Of a stretch of 51,506 nt of DNA, positions 44,451-51,506 are shown one piece after another (the first letter of the stretch is position 1; the number at the start of each line of letters is the position of its first letter). The notes beneath the pieces are model-generated. The model was not told where the DNA came from. It saw only the letters and a program-made list of their open reading frames with translations, and did no database searches. A program made the translations under genes and the position numbers. Source of the DNA: Gammaproteobacteria bacterium (lineage in GTDB: Bacteria > Pseudomonadota > Gammaproteobacteria > Eutrophobiales > Eutrophobiaceae); contig JAPPLI010000187.1 of the NCBI GenBank assembly GCA_028819495.1, positions 1 to 51,506 on the forward strand, read 5' to 3'.

Positions 44451-45593
44451 ATGCGTCTCAATGTTGATTTCTCGGGTTTGCATAATGCGGTCAGGCGCAT
44501 GGGCGCAGGAAATATTGAAGTTGAAATTCTTCAACTTGACGGCCCGCAACGTGAGATTATCGATATTGAGTTGGAAGAAGGCAAAATAATTGACGATCTA
44601 TCCGATATTGAGACCGAAGACGGGTTGCTAAGTCACAGAGGCGATCAAATCCTGCTTTATATTCAAGATCATGGGTCGAGAGTAGAGAAAGCCCTCATTG
44701 ATAGCGACAGAGCGAATAAATACCATGTCGCTGATTGCGAAAAACTGGAAGAGATGCGGGTCAAAAATCGCTTTCAGCGCTACGTAATCACCAATGATCT
44801 GAGTGGAGAATTCCCCATCACTGGAGTTGATTCAACTAATAGAAAGAAAAAAATAGAAGGGAAAATTCGCATTAACGTATGCAAATACTGTCTCAATTAT
44901 CTGAATTACGGGGGCTATGCCAGCAATAGGGGGGCGAAAGATGAAATATTTCAACGTTTTGATCTTAATCAATTTTTTGAAACGTACAGTTCATTCTTTC
45001 CACATAAGCCAAGACGATATGCCGGTGCAAACGACGGTTTTTACACGGCGGATTGGCGTGAGACATCAAGAAGTTACAGAAGTTCGAAAAATTTTATTTG
45101 CGAAAACTGCGGGGTCAGTCTGAAAGGATATGAAACCTTCCTCCATGTACATCATATCGACGGGGTAAAAACCAACAACAACAGAACAAACCTGAAAGCT
45201 TTGTGCATGGACTGCCACCGCAAACAACCTCACCACGAACACATGCATGTGCCTCATGAAACAATGAAACAAATCGCAGTTTTGCGTCGGGACCAGGGAC
45301 TTGGCCAGGCACACAACTGGGAAGATGCATTGGCATTATCAGACCCCGCCGTACATGGTCTGCTGCACAAGTATCGCGGCAAATCATATCGCATTCCTGA
45401 AATCGGGTACGAGGTAAGAAATCAAAACAAAGTCGTTGCACATCTGGAACTGGCTTGGCCTGAATCCAAAAAGGGCATCGCGATTGATCGAAAAGATCAG
45501 GAAACAGCAGGCAAAGCCGGCTGGACAATAAAGCTTGTGCGAGAGGCTCTATCTGACGAAAACATTCGCAGAACAACCTCGAAATATTACTGA
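44451..45593 (+). CDS. zorE: ZorE, HNH endonuclease of Zorya type II
   Basis: ZorE is the effector nuclease of type II Zorya. The protein of about 380 residues has a clear HNH domain: FICENCG (about residues 213-219), VHHIDGVKTNNNRTNLKALC and CMDCHRK, giving two Cys pairs and the catalytic His. The C-terminal part (LELAWPESKKGIAID, then WTIKLV) resembles a Vsr/PDDEXK-like fold and is common in such proteins. ATG 44451 is preferred; TTG 44439 in frame overlaps the zorB stop. The order zorA-zorB-zorE defines type II. Confidence 0.8.
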   Translation: MRLNVDFSGLHNAVRRMGAGNIEVEILQLDGPQREIIDIELEEGKIIDDLSDIETEDGLLSHRGDQILLYIQDHGSRVEKALIDSDRANKYHVADCEKLEEMRVKNRFQRYVITNDLSGEFPITGVDSTNRKKKIEGKIRINVCKYCLNYLNYGGYASNRGAKDEIFQRFDLNQFFETYSSFFPHKPRRYAGANDGFYTADWRETSRSYRSSKNFICENCGVSLKGYETFLHVHHIDGVKTNNNRTNLKALCMDCHRKQPHHEHMHVPHETMKQIAVLRRDQGLGQAHNWEDALALSDPAVHGLLHKYRGKSYRIPEIGYEVRNQNKVVAHLELAWPESKKGIAIDRKDQETAGKAGWTIKLVREALSDENIRRTTSKYY

Positions 45594-45668
45594 TCACTCA
45601 ATGAGAATCAGTCAGACCATTGGAGTGGCCCCGGCTAATCTTATCGCAGGACGGCGAAGACCACTCCC

Positions 45669-47285
45669 ATGAACTACGATTTCCAGACATTCCGCGGCGA
45701 CCTGTTCGGCGGCGTCACTTCCGCGATAGTCGCGCTGCCGGTGGCGCTGGGTTTCGGCATTGCCTCGGGACTGGGCGCGGCGGCCGGCATGTACGGCGCC
45801 ATCGCGGTCGGCTTTTTCGCCTCGGTATTCGGCGGCACCCGTTCCCAGATCTCCGGTCCCACACCGTCCATGACCGTGGCCATGGCCGTCATCGTTACCA
45901 CCCACGCGTCCACTCTTGGGGAAGCCCTGGCCATAGTCGTCCTGGCCGGCCTGTTGCAGGTGTTGCTGGGCGTATCGAAGCTGGGACGCTACGTCGCCTA
46001 CACCCCTTACGTGGTGATCTCCGGTTTCATGTCCGGCATCGGCATCATCATCATCCTGATCCAGCTGCTGCCGTTCCTGGGCGCGCCCACCTCGCCGCAC
46101 GGACCCATGGGTGCGCTGCACGCGCTGCCGCAGGCGCTGGCCGACGTGAATAACGATGCGCTGCTCATCGCCAGTGTCAGCCTGGCGATTGGCATACTCT
46201 GGCCGCGCCGGCTGGGGAGATACCTGCCCTCGCCGCTGGCGTCCCTGCTTGCGGGCACACTGCTTGCTGTGCTGTGGCTGCACGACGCCCCGGTGATCGG
46301 ACAAATGCCCGCAGGACTGCCGCTCCTGCATTTTCCCGCGCCTTCTGTTGATTTCCTGATCGGTGCGGTGGAGCCGGTGATCATCCTGGCTCTGCTGGGC
46401 TCGGTGGACAGCCTGCTCACCTCCCTGATCGCGGATTCGCTCACCGGCACACAACACAAGCCGGACCGGGAACTGGTGGGCCAGGGCATAGGCAATATGG
46501 TTGCGGGATTACTCGGAGGATTGCCGGGCGCAGGGGCGACAATGGGCACCGTGACCAATATACGCGCCGGCGGCTCAACCCCGATGTCAGGCGTGCTGCG
46601 CTCGATTCTGCTGTTACTGCTGTTGCTGGGCCTGGGCCGGCACGTAGAGCCTATCCCCCACGCCGCGCTGGCCGGCATCCTGGTGAAAATCGGCTGGGAC
46701 ATCATTGACTGGCGCATCCTGACCCTTGTCCACCGGATGCGGCGCGAACACCTGCTGGTCATGTTGCTGACCCTGATCCTGACCGTATTCGTCGACCTGG
46801 TCACCGCGGTGGCGATAGGGTTGATTGCGGCCGGTATGACCCATGCGCAACAACTGGAAACCCTGGAACTCGACAGCGTTATCTCAATTCCGATACTGGA
46901 TCAGACATTTTTCTCGAACTACCATGACGTGGCCCTGGACGATCCTTATTCGGCGCGGGTCGGCCTGGTGGCGCTGCAGGGGAGTTTCACCGTGGCGTCC
47001 TCCAGGAAGCTGGTTGATATAATCGGCGGAGATATCAAGGACCATGAAGTCGTGATCTTTGATTTCACCGAAACCAAGTATCTCGACGACAGCGCCGCCA
47101 TGGTTGTGGAGAGGCTCATGGAGGTAGCGACGGAAAAGAAGACCGAGTACATCGTAATGGGCCTGTCGGACACCATTTCCGATACGCTCAGTATCCTCAA
47201 TATCCTGCAACAGATACCGGAGAACCACTTGGTGCGGGATATTGATGAGGCCCGGCAGGTTGCGTATAATCTGCTTGGAGCATGA
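45669..47285 (+). CDS. SulP-family anion transporter with STAS domain
   Basis: Inner-membrane carrier for sulfate, bicarbonate or a similar anion. The 538-residue protein has about 11-12 hydrophobic segments. The SulP signature region GGVTSAIVALPVALGFGIAS lies at residues 15-34 and SGPTPSMTVAMAV at about residues 65-77. A cytoplasmic STAS domain covers about residues 425-535 (VVIFDFTETKYLDDSAAMVV). The order places it with a HAD hydrolase gene whose ATG overlaps its stop by four bases. Substrate cannot be told from sequence. Confidence 0.92.
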   Translation: MNYDFQTFRGDLFGGVTSAIVALPVALGFGIASGLGAAAGMYGAIAVGFFASVFGGTRSQISGPTPSMTVAMAVIVTTHASTLGEALAIVVLAGLLQVLLGVSKLGRYVAYTPYVVISGFMSGIGIIIILIQLLPFLGAPTSPHGPMGALHALPQALADVNNDALLIASVSLAIGILWPRRLGRYLPSPLASLLAGTLLAVLWLHDAPVIGQMPAGLPLLHFPAPSVDFLIGAVEPVIILALLGSVDSLLTSLIADSLTGTQHKPDRELVGQGIGNMVAGLLGGLPGAGATMGTVTNIRAGGSTPMSGVLRSILLLLLLLGLGRHVEPIPHAALAGILVKIGWDIIDWRILTLVHRMRREHLLVMLLTLILTVFVDLVTAVAIGLIAAGMTHAQQLETLELDSVISIPILDQTFFSNYHDVALDDPYSARVGLVALQGSFTVASSRKLVDIIGGDIKDHEVVIFDFTETKYLDDSAAMVVERLMEVATEKKTEYIVMGLSDTISDTLSILNILQQIPENHLVRDIDEARQVAYNLLGA

Positions 47286-48079
47286 GCGATCTCAAAGCAA
47301 TTATCTTTGACATGGATGGTACCCTTGCCGACACGGAAGAGTTGCATCGCCGGGCCTTCAATCTCGCCTTCAGGGAACACGCCTGCCCCCTCAACTGGTC
47401 GCGCCTCGAGTACAAGCAACTGCTCTCCATTTCCGGCGGCAGGGAAAGAATTGGCCATTGCCTGCAACAGGCTGGCATGGCCGGCGCTGAACTGCAGCGG
47501 ACTGTGGACGCCGTGCATCAAACAAAATCCGCCTTGTACAGGCAGATACTGGTGTCCGATGTCATAAAACTGCGTCCGGGCATCCGCCGCCTGGTACAGG
47601 AATGCCGCGCGGCCGGCCTGAAACTGGCGATCGCAACCAGTTCCTCGACCGATAACGTCAATACCCTGTTGAGCAGGACCTTCGGCAGCGCCGGCAATGA
47701 CTTTTTCCCGGTCGTGGTTACCTGCGACGTGGTTGCAGAGAAAAAACCTTCTCCGGCCGTCTACATTCGGGCCCTGTCGGAACTGGGACTGGAGACGGAA
47801 CACTGCCTCGCCGTTGAAGACACGTCAAACGGCAACCTTGCCGCGCTGGCGGCCGGCATACATACGGTCATCACCACCCATCCCCTGACCGTGGACAATG
47901 ATTTTTCCGGGGCGTCGCTGGTATTGAACCACCTGGGAGAACCGGACAAGCCTTTCAAGGTGGCGGCAGGCGCGGCATACGGGCGCCACTTCGTCGACCT
48001 CGACCTGTTGAGAACGATCCACGACGCCGCCGGCGCGGCCGGGCCATACCTGTCGCGCCGGGCACGGGCCGCCGTCTGA
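47282..48079 (+). CDS. HAD-superfamily hydrolase (CbbY/phosphoglycolate phosphatase-like)
   Basis: The 265-residue protein has HAD motif I IIFDMDGTLADTEE (about residues 8-21), motif II ATSSS, and motif III with the Lys in VAEKKPSP and VEDTSNG. The cap domain follows motif I, as in the CbbY group that dephosphorylates sugar phosphates. It is coupled to the SulP gene; in autotrophs CbbY and SulP-type bicarbonate carriers both relate to carbon fixation, but no Calvin-cycle gene is present here. Confidence 0.88.
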   Translation: MSDLKAIIFDMDGTLADTEELHRRAFNLAFREHACPLNWSRLEYKQLLSISGGRERIGHCLQQAGMAGAELQRTVDAVHQTKSALYRQILVSDVIKLRPGIRRLVQECRAAGLKLAIATSSSTDNVNTLLSRTFGSAGNDFFPVVVTCDVVAEKKPSPAVYIRALSELGLETEHCLAVEDTSNGNLAALAAGIHTVITTHPLTVDNDFSGASLVLNHLGEPDKPFKVAAGAAYGRHFVDLDLLRTIHDAAGAAGPYLSRRARAAV

Positions 48080-48105
48080 CAGTACTCTTTCAACCTGATA
48101 TAGCC

Positions 48106-49035
48106 ATGACCCTGACCGAGTTGCGCTATATCGTCGCCGTGTCCCGTGAACTGCATTTCGGCAGGGCCGCGGCGGCGTGCTTCGTCAGCCAGCCTACGCT
48201 GAGCGTGGCGATAAAGAAACTGGAAGATGAACTGGACGTAACCATCTTCGAACGGCGCCCCCATGACGTCACCATCACGCCCGTAGGCCGGCGCATCGTG
48301 GAACAGGCGATTACCGTGCTGGAACAGGTGAATGCCATAAGGACCATCGCCGGTTCGGAGAAGGACCAGTTGCAAGGCTCCCTGAAACTGGGCGTCATCT
48401 ACACCATCGGGCCTTTTCTGCTGCCGCACCTGATCCCCGTACTCGGGCGGGAGGCGCCCGGGTTGACGCTCATCATCGAAGAGGACTTTACACTCAACCT
48501 CGCCGAGCAGTTGAAGCGCGGGGAACTGGACATGATCATTATCTCAACGCCGTTCGAGCAGCCGGGGGCCACCCTGGAAGTGCTTTACCGGGAACCGTTC
48601 ACGGTGATGCTGCCGAAAAACCACCGGCTGTCGCGCAGGAAGCAGGTCAGGGCGGACGACCTGGTCGAGGACACCCTGCTGCTGCTCAAATCAGGCAATT
48701 GTTTCAGGGACCAGGTGATGGACGCCTGTCCGGCCTGTAAAGGCGACATTTTTTCCAAGGACAAAATCCAGAAGACCCTGGAAGGCAGTTCCATCGAAAC
48801 GATCAAACAGATGGTGGCGGCCGGCTCCGGCGTCACCGTACTGCCGTCCACCGCGATACGGGAACAGGACGGGCTGGGCGGGCTGGTCGAGTACCGGCCG
48901 TTCGCAAAACCCGTGCCGGAACGGGATATCGCCCTGGCCTGGCGCAACACCTATCCGAAAAAACAACTGGCGCAGCTTGTCAGCCGGATCATCCGGCAAT
49001 GCGACATTCCCGGAAAGACAGGGAACAGAGACTAG
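48106..49035 (+). CDS. oxyR: Hydrogen peroxide-sensing regulator OxyR
   Basis: LysR-type regulator of 309 residues. The N-terminal winged helix covers about residues 1-60 (SQPTLSVAIKKLEDELDVTI). The sensor region has GNCFRDQVMDAC, with cysteines at about 200 and 209 matching the Cys199/Cys208 pair that forms the peroxide-sensing disulfide in E. coli OxyR. It lies 26 bases after the HAD gene. Usual targets (katG, ahpC) are not in the window. Confidence 0.9.
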   Translation: MTLTELRYIVAVSRELHFGRAAAACFVSQPTLSVAIKKLEDELDVTIFERRPHDVTITPVGRRIVEQAITVLEQVNAIRTIAGSEKDQLQGSLKLGVIYTIGPFLLPHLIPVLGREAPGLTLIIEEDFTLNLAEQLKRGELDMIIISTPFEQPGATLEVLYREPFTVMLPKNHRLSRRKQVRADDLVEDTLLLLKSGNCFRDQVMDACPACKGDIFSKDKIQKTLEGSSIETIKQMVAAGSGVTVLPSTAIREQDGLGGLVEYRPFAKPVPERDIALAWRNTYPKKQLAQLVSRIIRQCDIPGKTGNRD

Positions 49036-49058
49036 GGATTAGCGAGATCAGGACATCA

Positions 49059-49131
49059 GGGGTCAGAGTAAAATTTCTGGCGAAATTCTTACTCTGACCC
49101 CGGAACTCGCCGGAAATTTTACTCTGACCCC
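49059..49131. repeat. GGGGTCAGAGTAA inverted repeat with a third arm
   Basis: GGGGTCAGAGTAA (49059-49071) pairs with TTACTCTGACCCC (49089-49101). A third copy of the right arm, TTTTACTCTGACCCC, follows at 49117-49131. It lies between two convergent genes (oxyR and the Do-like protease) and may terminate both. Confidence 0.85.
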
Positions 49132-49135
49132 AGAA

Positions 49136-50557
49136 TTACTTGATAACAAGGAACGCAGCGGCATCTCCTCGAATAACCCTCAGCACCAGCGTTCTGTCCA
49201 CCTCGTCCACCAGTTGCCTGAATGCCTGCAGGTCCGGAACCGCCTGCTGGTTGACGGAGGTGATGATATCGCCTTTTCTCAACCCGGCGGACCAGGCCCG
49301 GGACCCGCGCTCGACAGCCATGATCAGCACGCCCTTGACCCGGTTAAACCAGGGATGATCCTCCTCGATATCGCCCAGCGTCACCCCCTGCAAACGCGGG
49401 TTGCGGGTTCCCTGGGCCAGCTTGAATTCCTTGGAAGCGGTTATCCTGGCCTCCAGGGTCTGCCTGGCCCCTGCGCGCAGGATCTCGAACATGACCTCTT
49501 CACCCACGGGCAGCAGGCCGATGTGGTTCCTGACGTCGGCAGCCCCTTTGACCTGTTTTGAATTAATGGAGATAATGATATCCCCTGGTTGCAGGCCGGC
49601 CTCCTGGGCCGGGGAATCAGGCATCACGCTGTTCACTACTGCGCCTTTCTGGTTCCTTATGCCGAAAGCCTCAGCCAGGTCGGGGTTCAGGTCCTGCACC
49701 TGCACGCCGATGAAGCCCCGCTCCACCATCCCCGTGTCGAGCAGTTGCTCCATGATCTGCAGCGCCATATTGATGGGTATCGCAAACCCGATGCCGATGT
49801 TGCCGCCGCTGCGGGAAAAGATGGCCGTGTTGATGCCCACCAGTTCACCCTTGAGGTTGACCAGCGCGCCGCCGGAGTTGCCCGGATTGATGGACGCGTC
49901 CGTCTGGATAAAGTCCTCGTAACCCTCTATACCGAGACCGCTGCGGCTGAGCGCGCTGACGATCCCTGAAGTAACCGTCTGTCCCAGGCCGAACGGGTTG
50001 CCTATCGCCACCACGAAATCGCCTACCCTCAAGCCGTCCGAGTCAGCGACCCCGATATCCGTCAGGTTTTCCGCCGGCACCTTGATCACGGCCACGTCCG
50101 TGGCCGGGTCGGACCCGACTATCTCCGCGTCAAAATGACGCCCGTCTCGCAGGGTAACGGTGATCTGCACGGCATTGGCGATAACGTGGCTGTTGGTCAG
50201 CACCAGGCCGCGTTCGGCGTCGACAATGACGCCGGAACCGAGACTCTGGGTCTTTCTTTCCATTGGCCGGTCCGGCATGTTGAAAAAACGCCGGAAAAAC
50301 GGGTCGGAGAACAACGGGTTCTGGCGCACCTGCACCCGCCCCTCGGTGGCGACGTTGACCACGGTCGGCGTTACCTGTTCCAGCATCGGCGCCAGACTGG
50401 GAAGTTCCTGCCCCTCTACGGCGCCGGGCAGCGCCGCACGCGCGGGCCCGGTAACTACCAGGGCCGCTATCAGCGTTATGCCGTAACAGAGGTTCAAAAT
50501 CCAGGTTTTCAGAAAAATGAATTTATCCAAATCAACTTTATACATAGTGATATTCAA
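49136..50557 (-). CDS. Periplasmic serine endoprotease of the Do (DegP/DegQ/HtrA) family
   Basis: Protein quality-control protease. The 473-residue precursor has a signal peptide (GITLIAALVVTGPARA). The chymotrypsin-fold domain carries His in LTNSHVI (about 124), Asp in TDVAVIKV and Ser in NPGNSGGAL (about 230). Two PDZ domains follow (GFIGVQVQDL and the last 90 residues). Two nearby ATG codons (50557 and 50545) are possible starts. The 3' end is next to the triple-arm repeat at 49059-49131. Confidence 0.93.
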   Translation of the reverse strand: MNITMYKVDLDKFIFLKTWILNLCYGITLIAALVVTGPARAALPGAVEGQELPSLAPMLEQVTPTVVNVATEGRVQVRQNPLFSDPFFRRFFNMPDRPMERKTQSLGSGVIVDAERGLVLTNSHVIANAVQITVTLRDGRHFDAEIVGSDPATDVAVIKVPAENLTDIGVADSDGLRVGDFVVAIGNPFGLGQTVTSGIVSALSRSGLGIEGYEDFIQTDASINPGNSGGALVNLKGELVGINTAIFSRSGGNIGIGFAIPINMALQIMEQLLDTGMVERGFIGVQVQDLNPDLAEAFGIRNQKGAVVNSVMPDSPAQEAGLQPGDIIISINSKQVKGAADVRNHIGLLPVGEEVMFEILRAGARQTLEARITASKEFKLAQGTRNPRLQGVTLGDIEEDHPWFNRVKGVLIMAVERGSRAWSAGLRKGDIITSVNQQAVPDLQAFRQLVDEVDRTLVLRVIRGDAAAFLVIK

Positions 50558-50610
50558 AGAAGCAGTGGTTACTTATTAGAAGGCAGCAGGGGCAAAAGTT
50601 CCCTTTTCGG

Positions 50611-50694
50611 AATTATGGGGACACAATACTTAATTCTGTTTAAGAGTTTACCACCGTCAATTCATCCGGAATTAAGTATTGTGTCCCCATAATT
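50611..50694. repeat. 25-bp perfect inverted repeat, GGGGACACAATACTTAATT type
   Basis: AATTATGGGGACACAATACT (50611-50630, then TAATT) is repeated in exact inverted form at 50670-50694. The right arm reaches into coq7, supplying two of the three bases of its stop codon. A decayed relative lies at 17708-17806. Confidence 0.85.
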
Positions 50695-51430
50695 ATACCC
50701 AGTAGGCAGTGCCTGTCATCACCTTTGCGCAACAGCGCATCAGCGCCCGCAGCGGCAACGGCAACTCGGCGCCGCCCGCGTCCCGCGCAACGGACGCATG
50801 CTGCATTTCATCATGGCGCATCTGTTGCAATATGGAACGGCTCCTGCGATCCTGTTCCGGCAACAGTTCCAGGTGCCTGTCAAGGTGTTCGACCACCTGG
50901 CGCTCCGTTTCCATGACAAAGCCCAGGCTCCATTTATCGCCGGCCGCGCCGGTTGCCGCGCCGATGGCGAACGAACCGAAGTACCATAACGGGGTAAGGT
51001 AGCTGACATGGCTGTCCAGTTCCCTGACCCTGGTCTCGCACCAGTCCAGGTGCTCGCCTTCCTCCGCGGCAGCCTGCAACATGGCGTCACGCACCCGCGC
51101 ATCCCTTGCCGCAACGGCGTGACCGGCATACAGGGCCTGGGCCGCCACCTCCCCGGCGTGGTTCACCCGCATCAATGCGGCGCTGCGCGCCCTGTCCGCG
51201 TCCCCGCAGCCTGCCCCCGTGAAAACGGGGGTCATTCCGTCGTCCTCCCGTATCATGCCGTCGTCCTCTCGCGACATTCCCGCGTCCCCGCAGCCTGCCC
51301 TCGTGGAAACGGGGGTCATTCCCGCGCATGCGGGAATCCAGTCAGGCAAACTGTCGCCGGAGGCGACACCTTTTACTTTCTCAAACCCCATGATCAAATG
51401 ATCCAATGCGCTGTAGTCCCGGCTGTTCAT
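50693..51430 (-). CDS. coq7: 3-demethoxyubiquinol 3-hydroxylase, with an in-frame repeat insertion
   Basis: Di-iron enzyme of ubiquinone synthesis. Iron-ligand segments are clear: MRVNHAGEVAAQALYAGHAV, EEGEHLDW, METERQVVEHL and RHDEMQHASVA. The 245-residue protein is longer than the usual 210-220. The extra part lies between the N-terminal helix (LDHLIMGFEKVK) and DRARSAALMRV, where translated repeat DNA appears (DWIPACAGMTPV, then tandem MTPV-x-T-x-AGCGDA units). The insertion keeps the frame and avoids the catalytic domain, so the enzyme may still work. The stop codon comes from the adjacent inverted repeat. Confidence 0.9.
   Translation of the reverse strand: MNSRDYSALDHLIMGFEKVKGVASGDSLPDWIPACAGMTPVSTRAGCGDAGMSREDDGMIREDDGMTPVFTGAGCGDADRARSAALMRVNHAGEVAAQALYAGHAVAARDARVRDAMLQAAAEEGEHLDWCETRVRELDSHVSYLTPLWYFGSFAIGAATGAAGDKWSLGFVMETERQVVEHLDRHLELLPEQDRRSRSILQQMRHDEMQHASVARDAGGAELPLPLRALMRCCAKVMTGTAYWV
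51198..51346. mobile_element. REP-like repeats inside coq7
   Basis: Two copies of about 41 bp (51198-51238 and 51282-51322, 84 bases apart) read GCGTCCCCGCAGCCTGCCC, then C/T-CGTG-A/G-AAACGGGGGTCATTCC. The second continues into the palindrome ATTCCCGCGCATGCGGGAAT (51318-51337). Each contains a short hairpin (CCCCCGT...ACGGGGG). The same type of element starts again at the window's right end. Confidence 0.75.
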
Positions 51431-51459
51431 AACCCTGCCATTCTATAACAGTCAGCAAT

Positions 51460-51506
51460 TCCCGCTAACGCCCGGTGGGTGCCGGAATCCCGGTAAAAAC
51501 GGGGGT
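51460..51506. repeat. Partial REP-like element running off the window
   Basis: CCCGCTAACGCC is followed by GCCGGAATCCCGGTAAAAACG and GGGGT at the end. It combines the GCTAACGC core seen at 26231-26312 with the GGAATCC...CGGGGGT type found in coq7. Confidence 0.55.

Noticed and set aside
1-51506. tRNA, rRNA, known riboswitches or a replication origin
   Set aside because: I looked for cloverleaf-like segments, T-loops and common riboswitch cores in the intergenic stretches and saw none I could support.

Overview
The window looks like a chromosomal segment of a gammaproteobacterium, probably a free-living aerobe. The evidence is the housekeeping block rng-yhdP, mnmA, ppiB and acnA, an OxyR that keeps both redox cysteines, a Do-like protease, a Coq7-type ubiquinone hydroxylase and class I fumarase. 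I cannot name a genus. The left 20 kb is accessory DNA, the cas operon being visibly more AT-rich than the GC-rich core on the right. A smaller defence island interrupts the core at about 41.6-45.6 kb.

Positions 1-14000 hold a complete type I-C CRISPR-Cas locus. The order is cas5c-cas8c-cas7c-cas3, then a small insert (toxin-antitoxin stub plus a DUF1016/YhcG-type nuclease gene), then cas4-cas1-cas2, an AT-rich leader and an array of 64 repeats and 63 spacers. cas3 lies last in the effector operon instead of first, and cas8c carries a well-placed internal start for the small subunit Cas11c.

Positions 14000-18800 are the strangest part. The last I-C repeat is fused directly to a truncated phage tape-measure gene, followed by a lambda G/GT-like tail chaperone with a canonical -1 slippery site. 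Interleaved are an orphan I-C repeat, five scattered type I-E-like repeats (one pair with an exact 32-bp spacer), two DUF4160/DUF2442 gene pairs, and shuffled fragments of neighbouring genes. Two pairs of small homologous genes lie here: two 56-residue membrane proteins and two secreted proteins of about 90 residues. All four have a sigma70-like promoter placed so that the start codon falls at or next to the transcription start, so they should be leaderless. I regard this repeated set as the best candidate for something undescribed; a phage moron or superinfection-exclusion role is possible but unproven.

Positions 18800-41650 carry an AAA ATPase with alternating operator-like repeats, tag, nrtS, an FMN 2-hydroxyacid dehydrogenase, a Rieske oxygenase, a metallo-beta-lactamase-fold hydrolase, rng, yhdP, mnmA, ppiB, acnA, an osmoprotectant-type ABC importer, a P450, mmsA and a class I fumarase. 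Positions 41650-45600 hold a run of five hairpins, a second ATPase and a broken Zorya type II system (zorA reduced to a frameshifted tail, with zorB and zorE intact). Positions 45600-51506 hold a SulP transporter, a HAD hydrolase, oxyR, a Do-like protease and coq7. Palindromic repeats lie between many genes, and two have inserted in frame inside coding sequences (the ABC substrate-binding domain and coq7).
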